This document shows positions 6,198-13,601 of a DNA stretch of 15,048 bases, one piece after another (position 1 is the first letter of the stretch; the number at the start of each line of letters is the position of its first letter). The notes under the pieces are model-generated. The model ran no database searches. It was not told the origin of the DNA and saw only the letters and a program-made list of their open reading frames with translations. The translations under genes and the position numbers were made by a program. Source of the stretch: an uncultured Oscillibacter sp. (GTDB taxonomy: Bacteria; Bacillota; Clostridia; Oscillospirales; Oscillospiraceae); assembly GCA_947245315.1 (NCBI GenBank), contig CAMXNV010000026.1:1-15048 (forward strand). Reading direction: 5' to 3'.

Positions 6198-7211
6198 ATG
6201 GAGCAGCGTGTCTGGCGCTGGGTCCGGCTGCTGACGGGGCTGGGCCTGGCGGCGGTGCTGCTGTGGACCGTGTGGCGCTTTTCCGACGGGGCGGAGAGCC
6301 CCGGGACGGGCCTCCACATGGCCCTGGTGGTGCCCGAGCAGGGCAGCGGGGGAGAGGCCCTCCTGGCCGCCCTGGAGGAGCTGGAGGAGGACTATGAGCT
6401 CCGGCTGGAGCTCCAGGACTTTCCCTCGGCGGCGGACCAGCGGCGCTTCCTCCGGCTGCTGCCGGAGACGGACGTGGACGGCGTGCTGCTGTGGCCCATC
6501 TCCGTCAACCAGGACGACTACGCCGGGGAGATGCAGGCCCTGCGGGAGGCGGGGGTGCCCCTGGTGGTGGTGGAGCGGGACGTGCAGCGGACGCTGCGGG
6601 ACAGCTTCATCGGCAGCGGCTATAAGTCGGACCTGCTGGTGCTGAGCCAGAGCCTCCGTTCCCTGCGGAAAAACGACTGCTTCGCCGTGGGGAACCGCTC
6701 CGGCGGGGACGGGGGCCAGGTGGCGGAGCTGCTGGTGTTCCGCCGGGCGAGGGCGGGGAGCCTGGGCTCCGTGCCCCAGGACATGAAGCTCCGGCAGCTG
6801 GCGGCCAATCCCCCGGAGGGCTACCGGGCGGCGGACTACCTCCGGCTGGAGGGGAGCAACACCCTCCAGCTGAAACAGCGCCTGGCGGAGCTCTTCGCCG
6901 GGGCCCAGTCGCCGGACCTCTTTTTCAGCCTGGACGCCACGCTGTCCGCCGCGGCGGCCTCCGCCAAGCGGGACACGGGCAGCGGGGTACACCTGCTCTG
7001 CTACGGCGGGGAGGACCTGGCGGACCTGGAGGGCAACGTGGTGGACGGGCTGGTGACCTCCCGGCCGGAGGTGGCCGTCACCATCGGCGTGCGCTACCTG
7101 CGGGACCTCTGCCGGGACTACTGGGTCCCGGCCTCCATGGATTCGGGGATCACCCTCCGGACCACCGAGGAGCTGGAAAAACGCTTTTGGCTGGTGAGCA
7201 ACGATGAATGA
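6198..7211 (+). CDS. Membrane-anchored periplasmic-binding-protein homologue, likely sensor subunit
   Basis: The 337-residue product begins with one hydrophobic segment (about 8-26). It has no lipobox or clear cleavage site, so it is probably anchored with its domain outside the cell. The rest has the pattern of the sugar-type periplasmic-binding fold (Peripla_BP_4): DGVLLWPIS at 94-102, GVPLVVVERDV at 119-129, FIGSGYKSD at 137-145, then PDLFFSLDA near 239 and a C-terminal lobe with VVDGLVTSRPE at 281-291. The ATG has GGAGG 9 bases upstream. It overlaps the next gene by 8 bases and precedes a LytS-type kinase. This is the arrangement of XylFII in the XylFII-LytS-YesN xylose sensors, where the binding protein presents ligand to the kinase instead of to a transporter. 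The ligand is unknown, and the adjacent transporter is a TRAP system, so it need not be a sugar. Confidence 0.82.
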   Translation: MEQRVWRWVRLLTGLGLAAVLLWTVWRFSDGAESPGTGLHMALVVPEQGSGGEALLAALEELEEDYELRLELQDFPSAADQRRFLRLLPETDVDGVLLWPISVNQDDYAGEMQALREAGVPLVVVERDVQRTLRDSFIGSGYKSDLLVLSQSLRSLRKNDCFAVGNRSGGDGGQVAELLVFRRARAGSLGSVPQDMKLRQLAANPPEGYRAADYLRLEGSNTLQLKQRLAELFAGAQSPDLFFSLDATLSAAAASAKRDTGSGVHLLCYGGEDLADLEGNVVDGLVTSRPEVAVTIGVRYLRDLCRDYWVPASMDSGITLRTTEELEKRFWLVSNDE

Positions 7212-7623
7212 GCTGGAACACAAGCTGTTTGCCAAGGCCCTGGAGAACCTCTACGGCAGCGTGCTGCTGGGGGAGGACCAGGCTCTGGCCTATGTGGAGC
7301 ACCTGATCCACCTGAACCGGGCCCTGGGGGACGCGGCCCACTGCCGCTGGCCCCTGGCGGGGGAGGCGGAGCTGATCCGCCGGGTTCAAGAGGCCTGCTG
7401 GCCGGAGCGGGCGCTGGAAATCCGCCTGGAGGAGGGGCTGCCGGCGGCCCTCTGCGTGGGGCGGGAGGCCCTGTTTGCCCCGGTGTGCCGCCTGCTGCTG
7501 GAGGCGGCGGAGGCGGGAGGCTTCCCCACCGCCCTGGAGCTGGGGCGGCGGGAGGGCGTCCTGGAGTACCGGCTGCTGCTGGGGACGGAGGTCTGGCGCC
7601 GGGGGGTGGTGGACCATGGGTGA
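7204..7623 (+). CDS. Small protein resembling a degenerate histidine-kinase core (unknown function)
   Basis: I do not recognise this 139-residue protein as a named family. It overlaps its upstream neighbour (ATGAATGA) and its downstream neighbour (ATGGGTGA) by 8 bases each, so it is surely translated with the sensor genes. It appears soluble, with no signal or membrane segment. Residues 1-45 could form a helical hairpin with EHKL near the start, reminiscent of the dimerisation/phosphoacceptor helices of kinases. Residues about 55-125, including LEIRLEEGLPAALCVG and LLLEAAEAGG, resemble the first half of an HATPase domain. The N-box asparagine is replaced and the sequence ends at VVDHG, where the G1 box would begin, so ATP hydrolysis is unlikely. 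A Spo0B-like phosphotransferase, a kinase modulator or a decayed kinase remnant are the options. The resemblance is by eye only. Confidence 0.75.
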   Translation: MNELEHKLFAKALENLYGSVLLGEDQALAYVEHLIHLNRALGDAAHCRWPLAGEAELIRRVQEACWPERALEIRLEEGLPAALCVGREALFAPVCRLLLEAAEAGGFPTALELGRREGVLEYRLLLGTEVWRRGVVDHG

Positions 7624-9073
7624 GACGGGCCGGAAGCTGCCCGGGGGACTGCGGCAGCGGATCCGGATTTTCAGCTCCGCCGTCATGCTGATCGTCCTGG
7701 CGGTGGGCTGCCTGATGTGCGGCACCACGGTGCGCAGCATGTGGCGCTATCAGGAGGCCACCACCCAGCTCCGGGAAATTCAGGAGCTGAAGTCGGAGCT
7801 CAGCCGGGTCAGCGAGCTGCTCCAGAGCAGCCTGGTGGACGGGGAGGACAGCCTGCCGGAGTGCGTGGCCGCCTGGGAGGGCCTGTCGGTCCGGATCAGC
7901 GAGCTGAAGCTGCCCGCCTCGGGCACGGTGGGGCTGCTGGCGGAGAACCTCAAGGCCTATCAGCGGAACACCGCCGGGGACTTTTACCGGCTGGCCAACG
8001 GCGCGGGGGGCCCGGAGTTCCCGGAGCTCTACGCCCGGGTCCTGGCCCAGCAAGAGGACCGGCAGTTCCTCTGCGACCTGCTCCTGGGCCGCCTGTCGGA
8101 GCATTTGAGCCAGCGCTACCCCAGCCTGGCCCGGGAGAGCGGCATCCTGATGGGCCTGGGGGTGGCGGTGTTCGCCTATTTGCTGCTGCTGACGGGGATC
8201 TTCTCCCAGAGCTTCTCCCGGGACCTCTGCCGGCCGGTGCAAATGCTGGCCGCCCAGGCGGAGGAGATCATGGAGGGCCGCTACGGCATGGAGGACCTGC
8301 CGGTGATCCGGGAGGACGAGCTGGGCTATCTCACCGGGGCTTTCAACGAGATGAAGAACCGGGTCCGGGAGCACTTCCGGGACCAGGAGGAGCTGTGGCG
8401 CCTGGAGGCGCTGTTGCAGGAGGCGGAGTACCGGGCCCTCCAGTCCCAGGTGAACCCCCACTTTCTCTTCAACGTCCTGGGCCTGGCCACGGAGGCGGCG
8501 CTGACGGAGGACGCGGACCGGACGGTGGACATCCTGGAGAACATCTCCTACATGCTCCACTACAGCCTCACCAGCGTCCGGGAGGACGCCTGGCTGGCGG
8601 ACGAGCTGAAAATGGTCCGAGCCTACCTCTTCTTGCAGCAGCGGCGCTTCGGGGACCGGGTGAGCTTCTCCATGTCCCTGCCGCCGGAGGTCCCGGCCCT
8701 GCGGATTCCGGGGATGACCCTCCAGCCCGTGGTGGAGAACGCCGTGAAGCACGGCGTGGAGCACATGACCGCCGGGGGCCGGGTGGAGGTGCGGCTGGCC
8801 TGGACGGAGGAGGCGGCGGAGCTCTGCGTCCGGGACAATGGCGGGGGCATTCCCGCCGGGCGGCTGGAGGCCCTGAACCGGGGGGAGGCCGCCGGGGAGA
8901 GCGGCGGGTCCACGGGCCTGGGCCTGGCCAACGTCCGGGGCCGGATGCTGATGTTCTACGGCCGCCCGGACCTGATGCGGATAGAGAGCGAGGAGGGCCG
9001 GGGTACCGCCGTGTACCTCCGCTACCCCAGGGGGAAGGAGGCTTCCGATGTATCAAATCCTGATCGCCGATGA
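7616..9073 (+). CDS. LytS-type sensor histidine kinase with HAMP domain
   Basis: This 485-residue membrane kinase autophosphorylates on histidine and would drive the response regulator that follows. A first transmembrane helix at about 18-37 and a second at 176-197 enclose a mostly helical outer region of about 140 residues. A HAMP domain lies at about 200-255. The His_kinase domain contains QVNPHFLFNVL with phosphoacceptor H282. The HATPase has the N-box LQPVVENAVKHG (369-380), the G1 box DNGGGIP (407-413) and the G2 box TGLGLANVRGRM (433-444), so it looks active. The ATG at 7616 overlaps the stop of the 139-residue protein. An open frame continues further upstream but only as shadow of the preceding gene. 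The pairing with a membrane-anchored binding protein suggests the outer helical region contacts it. The stop lies 26 bases inside the regulator gene. Confidence 0.93.
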   Translation: MGETGRKLPGGLRQRIRIFSSAVMLIVLAVGCLMCGTTVRSMWRYQEATTQLREIQELKSELSRVSELLQSSLVDGEDSLPECVAAWEGLSVRISELKLPASGTVGLLAENLKAYQRNTAGDFYRLANGAGGPEFPELYARVLAQQEDRQFLCDLLLGRLSEHLSQRYPSLARESGILMGLGVAVFAYLLLLTGIFSQSFSRDLCRPVQMLAAQAEEIMEGRYGMEDLPVIREDELGYLTGAFNEMKNRVREHFRDQEELWRLEALLQEAEYRALQSQVNPHFLFNVLGLATEAALTEDADRTVDILENISYMLHYSLTSVREDAWLADELKMVRAYLFLQQRRFGDRVSFSMSLPPEVPALRIPGMTLQPVVENAVKHGVEHMTAGGRVEVRLAWTEEAAELCVRDNGGGIPAGRLEALNRGEAAGESGGSTGLGLANVRGRMLMFYGRPDLMRIESEEGRGTAVYLRYPRGKEASDVSNPDRR

Positions 9074-10481
9074 CGAGCGCAAGGACCGGAACATCGTCAA
9101 GATTCTGCTGGAGCGGCGTTACGCCGGGCAGTTCCGCGTGTGGGAGGCGGAGAACGGGCAGCAGGCCCTGGAGATTCTCCGGCAGGAGGAGATCCAGCTG
9201 GTGCTGCTGGACATCAACATGCCCGGGCTCAGCGGGATCGACGTGCTCCACAGCCTGGAGACCCGGCCCTACATCATCATGCTGACGGCCTACGACCATT
9301 TCGTCTACACCCGGGAGGCCCTGCGCTGCGGGGTCCGGGACTACCTGCTCAAGCCCCCCATGCGGGAGGAGTTCTACCAGGCCGTCGGCCGCTTCCTCCA
9401 GGACCAGGAGCGGAGCCGGAGCGTCTTCACCCGGGAGCTGGCCCAGCAGCTGATGTACTACGGCGACCGGGGGAAGATGGAGGCGCTGCTGGACCTGACG
9501 GGCATCCGGGGCCGCCTGGCCCTGTGCGGCCTGGTGGACATGGAGCTGGAGGACGGGGAGGGCCTCCTGGATGAGATCGAGGGCTTTCTGAACCGCTGCC
9601 GGACGGGGTACGCCGCCGCCCGGCGGGAGGGGGGCGCGGCGGTGTTCCTCTTCTGCCGGGAGGAGGGGGAGGCCCCGGAGGCCCTGGAGACCCTGGTGCG
9701 GCTGGCCCGCTATTTGGAGGGGAACCTCTGCGCCGGGGTCCAGCTGCGCACCGGGCCCCTGGCTCCGGCGCCCGGGGGCTACCCCGAGGCCTTTCTGAGC
9801 CTGGCGGAGCCCGCCGGGGAGGGCGGGGAGGCCGTCCCCGTGATCCGCCAGGCGGAGCTGGAGCAGGCGGTGCGCCGGAGGGACCACGGCGGCGTCATGG
9901 CAGCCCTGCGGCCGGTGCTGGAGGCCCTGGGGGACCCGGGGCGGGAGGACCTGCTGAAATATCAGCTCCTGATCGCCCTGAGCCAGTGCGGGCGGCAGTT
10001 CCAGGCCCAGGAGGACCGGCAGGAGGGGAGCCGCCGCCTCAGCGGCCTCATCGGCGCCCACGGGCGGGAGCGGATCACGGACCTGGCGGCCCGGTATGTC
10101 CGCTGGCTGCTGGGGGAGTGCCGGGGGACGGGACGGCCCCAGAACAACACCGTCCAGCTGGTGCTGGACAGGGTCCGGGAGGACTGCGGCCGCCCCTGGA
10201 GCATCGACTCCCTGGCGGACAGCCTCCACGTGAACGCCTATTACCTCAGCCACCTCTTCAAGGAGCACACCGGACAGTGCTTCACCGACTACCTGGCGGA
10301 GCGCCGGATCGAGCGGGCGGTGGAGCTGATGCGGACCACCGACCTGAGCCTGGCCCAGATCGGGGAGCGGGTGGGCTACGCCGACCCCAACTATTTCAGC
10401 CGGGTCTTCAAGAAGCGCAGGGGCGTAGGGCCCCGGGAGTTCTCCCGGGACTGGAAAACCCGCACGGATTTGCGGGACTAG
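9048..10481 (+). CDS. Response regulator with AraC-type DNA-binding domain (YesN-like)
   Basis: The 477-residue protein has an N-terminal receiver domain (1-120). It shows the acidic pair D8/D9, phosphoacceptor D55 in LLDINMPG, T80 and K102 in LLKPP, so all catalytic residues are present. A middle region of about 250 residues has no motif I recognise, as is usual for YesN-type regulators. The C-terminal AraC/XylS domain (about 380-468) has two helix-turn-helix units, including IDSLADSLHVNAYYLSHLFK and IGERVGYADPNYFSRVFKK. The ATG has AAGGAGG 6 bases upstream and lies inside the kinase gene, so translation is coupled. The nearest downstream target is the TRAP transporter operon at 10663, which I infer it activates. 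An intrinsic terminator follows. Confidence 0.94.
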   Translation: MYQILIADDERKDRNIVKILLERRYAGQFRVWEAENGQQALEILRQEEIQLVLLDINMPGLSGIDVLHSLETRPYIIMLTAYDHFVYTREALRCGVRDYLLKPPMREEFYQAVGRFLQDQERSRSVFTRELAQQLMYYGDRGKMEALLDLTGIRGRLALCGLVDMELEDGEGLLDEIEGFLNRCRTGYAAARREGGAAVFLFCREEGEAPEALETLVRLARYLEGNLCAGVQLRTGPLAPAPGGYPEAFLSLAEPAGEGGEAVPVIRQAELEQAVRRRDHGGVMAALRPVLEALGDPGREDLLKYQLLIALSQCGRQFQAQEDRQEGSRRLSGLIGAHGRERITDLAARYVRWLLGECRGTGRPQNNTVQLVLDRVREDCGRPWSIDSLADSLHVNAYYLSHLFKEHTGQCFTDYLAERRIERAVELMRTTDLSLAQIGERVGYADPNYFSRVFKKRRGVGPREFSRDWKTRTDLRD

Positions 10482-10504
10482 CACAAAATTGTTTTCACAG
10501 CCGG

Positions 10505-10535
10505 GGCCGCGGGGAAAACCTGCGGCCTTTCTTTT
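10505..10535 (+). terminator. Intrinsic terminator after the response regulator
   Basis: GGCCGCGGG (10505-10513) pairs with CCTGCGGCC (10519-10527), with one G-U pair, around the loop GAAAA. It is followed by TTTCTTTT. It separates the sensor operon from the TRAP transporter operon. Confidence 0.8.
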
Positions 10536-10561
10536 GGGAAAAAGCAAAGCCGTGCTATAAA
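10534..10561 (+). promoter_or_regulatory. Possible promoter for the TRAP transporter operon
   Basis: TTGGGA (10534-10539) and TATAAA (10556-10561) are 16 bases apart, with TG in the extended -10 position. The weak -35 box fits a promoter needing an activator such as the AraC-type regulator encoded just upstream. The remaining leader to 10662 shows no operator repeat I can call with confidence. Confidence 0.45.
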
Positions 10562-10662
10562 GCTGCACAGCAGTGTATGGAGAAACGGGGGCATTTTTTG
10601 TATTATTCATAAGGGAAGCATCTGCCCCCCCAAATCTTGTGATTGATGAAAGGAAGAGAACT

Positions 10663-11685
10663 ATGAAAAAGTTGTTTGCCCTGCTCCTCACTCTGGTGAT
10701 GGCCCTGTCCCTGGCCGCCTGCGGCGGCGGGAACGGCGGCGCGTCCTCCTCCGGCGGCTCCTCCTCCGACGGCGGCGCCAAGGTCCTGCGCCTGAGCACC
10801 CACCTCTCCAGCGACCACAGCACCATGCAGATGGCCGCCAAGTTCAAGGAGATTCTGAAGGAGAAGTCCGGCGGCTCCCTGGACGTGGAGTTCTACACCG
10901 ACGGCCAGCTGGGCGGCCAGACCGAGAACTGCGAGTCCCTGAAAGCGGGCACGGTGGATATGACCATCATTGACACGGGAACCCTGGCCAACTACAACCC
11001 CAAGGCCGGTATCCTGGATATGCCCTATCTGTTCGCCAGCAAGGACCAGGCCATTGCCGCCGTCAGCGGCGACGTGGGCCAGGAGTTCATGAGCATGGTC
11101 ACCGAGTCCACCGGCATCCGGCCCATCAGCATCCAGACCATCGCCTTCCGCAACACCCTGCTGAAAGACAAGACCATCGACTCCCTGGCCGACTTCCAGG
11201 GCGTGAAGGTCCGTATCCCTGAGAACCCCTCCATCGAGGCCTGCTTCTCCGCCCTGGGCGCCACCCCTGTGGCCATCCCCTCCGGCGAGGCCTATACCTC
11301 CGTGCAGACCGGCGTCACCGACGGCCTGGAGGGCAACTGCGAGTACATCGCCCAGCAGAAGTTCTATGAGGTGGCCAACGTCTGCTCCCTCACCGAGCAC
11401 GTCATGACCTTCACCGCCTTCTGCATCAGCGACTCCGTCTATCAGTCCCTGAGCGCCGAGCAGCAGACGGCGATCAATGAGGCCGCCGTGGAGTCCATGG
11501 AGTTCTTCTATGACCTCTATGAGGAAATCGACGCCAATGCCATCAAGGCCATGGAGGACGGCGGGGTGACCTTCCACGAGCTGGACAAGGCCCCTCTGAT
11601 GGACGCCTGCGCCCCCGCCCTGGAGAAGTTCGTCTCCGACAACGGCCTGGAGGATATGTACGCCGCCATTCAGGCCCTGGCCTGA
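10663..11685 (+). CDS. dctP: TRAP transporter solute-binding lipoprotein, DctP family
   Basis: This 340-residue lipoprotein captures a carboxylate outside the cell and delivers it to the DctQM permease. The signal peptide ends in the lipobox LAAC with C20 as the lipidated residue. A Gly/Ser linker to about residue 38 follows. The DctP fold shows GQLGGQTE near 81-88, IDTGTLANY at 103-111, and the binding-site arginines R163 (FRNTLL) and R184 (GVKVRIPENP), the latter expected to hold the substrate carboxylate. The SGEAYTSVQTGVTDGLEG block at 207-224 is the family signature. The ATG at 10663 has AAAGGAAGAG shortly upstream; the frame is open 30 codons further, but those codons lack signal-peptide character. 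It is the first gene of the TRAP operon. The substrate cannot be read from the sequence; dicarboxylates, 2-oxoacids, lactate and sugar acids are all possible for this family. Confidence 0.94.
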   Translation: MKKLFALLLTLVMALSLAACGGGNGGASSSGGSSSDGGAKVLRLSTHLSSDHSTMQMAAKFKEILKEKSGGSLDVEFYTDGQLGGQTENCESLKAGTVDMTIIDTGTLANYNPKAGILDMPYLFASKDQAIAAVSGDVGQEFMSMVTESTGIRPISIQTIAFRNTLLKDKTIDSLADFQGVKVRIPENPSIEACFSALGATPVAIPSGEAYTSVQTGVTDGLEGNCEYIAQQKFYEVANVCSLTEHVMTFTAFCISDSVYQSLSAEQQTAINEAAVESMEFFYDLYEEIDANAIKAMEDGGVTFHELDKAPLMDACAPALEKFVSDNGLEDMYAAIQALA

Positions 11686-11711
11686 GATTCCGCCGTTAAA
11701 GGGTGACGCGT

Positions 11712-12188
11712 ATGAAAGCTGTAAAAGTCGTCCGTAAAATTGCCGACGCCCTCATTGTGGCCCTGTTTGCCGCCCTGGTGGTGCTGGTGCTGATCCAGGT
11801 GTTCACCCGCACGATGCACATGTCCCAGACCTGGATCGACGAGATTTCCAAGTTCGTGTTCGTCTGGCTGACCTACCTGGGCGGCTCCGTCACGGTGAGC
11901 CGGGGCATGAACATCACCTTCGACCTGATTCTGGAGAGCGTGAAGGGGAAGACCTTCAAGATTCTCTTCACCCTGGTGAACATCTGCACGCTGATCTTCC
12001 TGGTGGCCATGCTGGTGCTGGGGTCCCAGAACGCCTGGGCCAACCGGGTGCAGACCTCCACCATGACCAACGTGAACATGGGATTGATGAATCTGGCGAT
12101 TCCCATCGGCTGCATCCTGATGATCGGCGCCCAGATTGAGTACTATTTCCGCACGCTGAAAGAGAGAGAGGAGGAAGAGTCCAAATGA
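11712..12188 (+). CDS. dctQ: TRAP transporter small permease subunit, DctQ family
   Basis: The 158-residue membrane protein has four predicted transmembrane segments (about 12-31, 44-62, 80-103 and 122-142). It carries the DctQ signature from WIDEISKFVFVWLTYLGG through SRGMNITFD. DctQ partners the large permease in sodium-driven uptake of the solute delivered by DctP. The ATG at 11712 has AAAGGGTGA about 7 bases upstream and is preferred over an in-frame GTG at 11703. It starts 26 bases after dctP ends, and its stop overlaps the dctM start by 4 bases (ATGA). The highly charged tail (KEREEEESK) is encoded by the same bases that form the dctM ribosome-binding site. Confidence 0.93.
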   Translation: MKAVKVVRKIADALIVALFAALVVLVLIQVFTRTMHMSQTWIDEISKFVFVWLTYLGGSVTVSRGMNITFDLILESVKGKTFKILFTLVNICTLIFLVAMLVLGSQNAWANRVQTSTMTNVNMGLMNLAIPIGCILMIGAQIEYYFRTLKEREEEESK

Positions 12189-13465
12189 TGATGCTCGTGG
12201 CGTTTATCGTCTTTATGATCCTCCTCTTCATGGGGGTGCCCATCGCGTTTTCCATGGGCCTGGGCTCCCTGCTGGGCCTGCTGGTCTCCGGCAATCCCCT
12301 GTCCGTGGTGGGCCAGCGGCTCTTCTCCGGCATCAACTCCTTCAGCCTCATGGCCATCCCCTTCTTCATGCTCTCCGGCGAGCTGATGGACAAGGGCGGC
12401 ATCTCCCGCCGCCTGGTGAACTTCGCCCACTCTCTGGTGGGCCACATCACCGGCGGCCTGGGCATGGTGGACATCCTGACCAGCATTATCTTCGCCGGTA
12501 TCTCCGGCTCCGCCGCCGCGGACACCGCGGCCGTGGGCGCGATTTTGATCCCGCCCATGAAGGAGCGGGGCTATCCCGCCGGTCTGGCGGCGGTCATCCA
12601 GGCCACCGCCGGTTCCCTGGGGCCCATCATCCCCCCCAGCCTGACCATGATTATCTACTGCTCCCTGACGAACCTGTCCATCGGCGAGTGCTTCATGGCC
12701 GGTGTGATCCCGGGCCTGATTATCGGCCTGGGCACCATGATCGTCACCTACTTCTACGCCAAGAAGCTGGGGATCAAAGGCGAGCGCCGGGCCACCCTGA
12801 AGGAGGTCTGGACCGCCACCAAGCAGGCGGGCCTGGCCATCATCATGCCGCTGATTATCATCGGGGGCATCGTGGGCGGCTTCTTCACCGCCACCGAGGC
12901 GGGCGCCATCGCGGTGCTCTACGCCCTGATCGTGGGCATGTTCGTGTTCAAGGAGTTCGGCGTGAAGGACCTTCCCGCCATCTTCCTCAACGCCGCGGCC
13001 TCCTCCTCCATGGCCCTGCTGATCGTGGCGGCGGCCAATGTGTTCAGCTGGCTGGTGGCCTATGTGAAGCTCCCCACCATCATCGTGAACTTCCTGGTGT
13101 CCCTGACCTCCAGCAAGTACGTCATCATGATCCTGCTGGTGATCTTCCTGCTCTTCGTGGGCATGTTCATCGAGACCCTGTCCGCCACCATCATCGTGGC
13201 CCCCATCCTGATGCCCGTGGCCGCCCAGTACGGCATCCACCCCATCCAGTTCGCGGTGGTCATGGTCATCACCCTGGTGTACGCGGGCGTGACGCCTCCC
13301 GTGGGCGGCGTGCTGTTCATCACCATGGGCGTGGCCAAGGTGAAGCTGAAGGACACCCTCCGCTACCTGCCCGCCTACCTGGGCCTGGTGTGTGTCTGCC
13401 TGCTGCTGCTGATCTTCTTCGAGGGCACCTCCACCTTCCTGCCCAACCTGCTCTTCGCGAAATGA
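12185..13465 (+). CDS. dctM: TRAP transporter large permease subunit, DctM family
   Basis: This 426-residue protein, strongly hydrophobic along its whole length, is the ion-coupled permease of the TRAP system. Family blocks are FMGVPIAFSMGLGS near the start, IPFFMLSGELMDKGGISRRL around 60-80, FAGISGSAAADTAAVG followed by IPPMKERGYP at about 104-130, and the substrate/ion-site sequence GSLGPIIPPS at about 142-151. VTPPVGGVLF near 371-380 is the matching repeat in the second half. The length is typical. The ATG overlaps the dctQ stop, with AGGAGGAA 8 bases upstream; two further ATG codons follow almost at once and could also serve. It ends the operon just before an excellent intrinsic terminator. 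Confidence 0.96.
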   Translation: MMMLVAFIVFMILLFMGVPIAFSMGLGSLLGLLVSGNPLSVVGQRLFSGINSFSLMAIPFFMLSGELMDKGGISRRLVNFAHSLVGHITGGLGMVDILTSIIFAGISGSAAADTAAVGAILIPPMKERGYPAGLAAVIQATAGSLGPIIPPSLTMIIYCSLTNLSIGECFMAGVIPGLIIGLGTMIVTYFYAKKLGIKGERRATLKEVWTATKQAGLAIIMPLIIIGGIVGGFFTATEAGAIAVLYALIVGMFVFKEFGVKDLPAIFLNAAASSSMALLIVAAANVFSWLVAYVKLPTIIVNFLVSLTSSKYVIMILLVIFLLFVGMFIETLSATIIVAPILMPVAAQYGIHPIQFAVVMVITLVYAGVTPPVGGVLFITMGVAKVKLKDTLRYLPAYLGLVCVCLLLLIFFEGTSTFLPNLLFAK

Positions 13466-13470
13466 CCCTG

Positions 13471-13503
13471 AAAACCGCGGCACAGGCGTGCCGCGGTTTT
13501 TTT
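13471..13503 (+). terminator. Strong intrinsic terminator after dctM
   Basis: AAAACCGCGGCAC (13471-13483) and GTGCCGCGGTTTT (13488-13500) form a perfect 13-base stem around a 4-base loop, continuing into a run of seven T (13497-13503). The A-run on the other side makes it potentially bidirectional. Confidence 0.95.
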
Positions 13504-13530
13504 GCCCCCCGGGGGAAGAGGAAGGGAATA

Positions 13531-13559
13531 TTGACATTGGTTTCCTCAGGCCGTATAAT
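13531..13559 (+). promoter_or_regulatory. Consensus sigma-A promoter for gntR-lplA
   Basis: TTGACA (13531-13536) and TATAAT (13554-13559) are perfect consensus boxes with a 17-base spacer. Transcription would begin near 13566, about 36 bases before the gntR start. Such a strong core promoter usually needs repression; autoregulation by the encoded GntR protein is plausible, but no clear operator palindrome is seen. Confidence 0.92.
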
Positions 13560-13601
13560 GGGAGAAAATTTCCAGTTTTTTTACAGTAAGGAGACCGTGC
13601 C

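Noticed and set aside
7475..7615. Extended N-terminus of the sensor kinase
   Set aside because: It would overlap the whole end of the 139-residue gene in another frame and encodes a Trp/Arg/Gly-rich stretch. ATG 7616 begins just before the first membrane helix.
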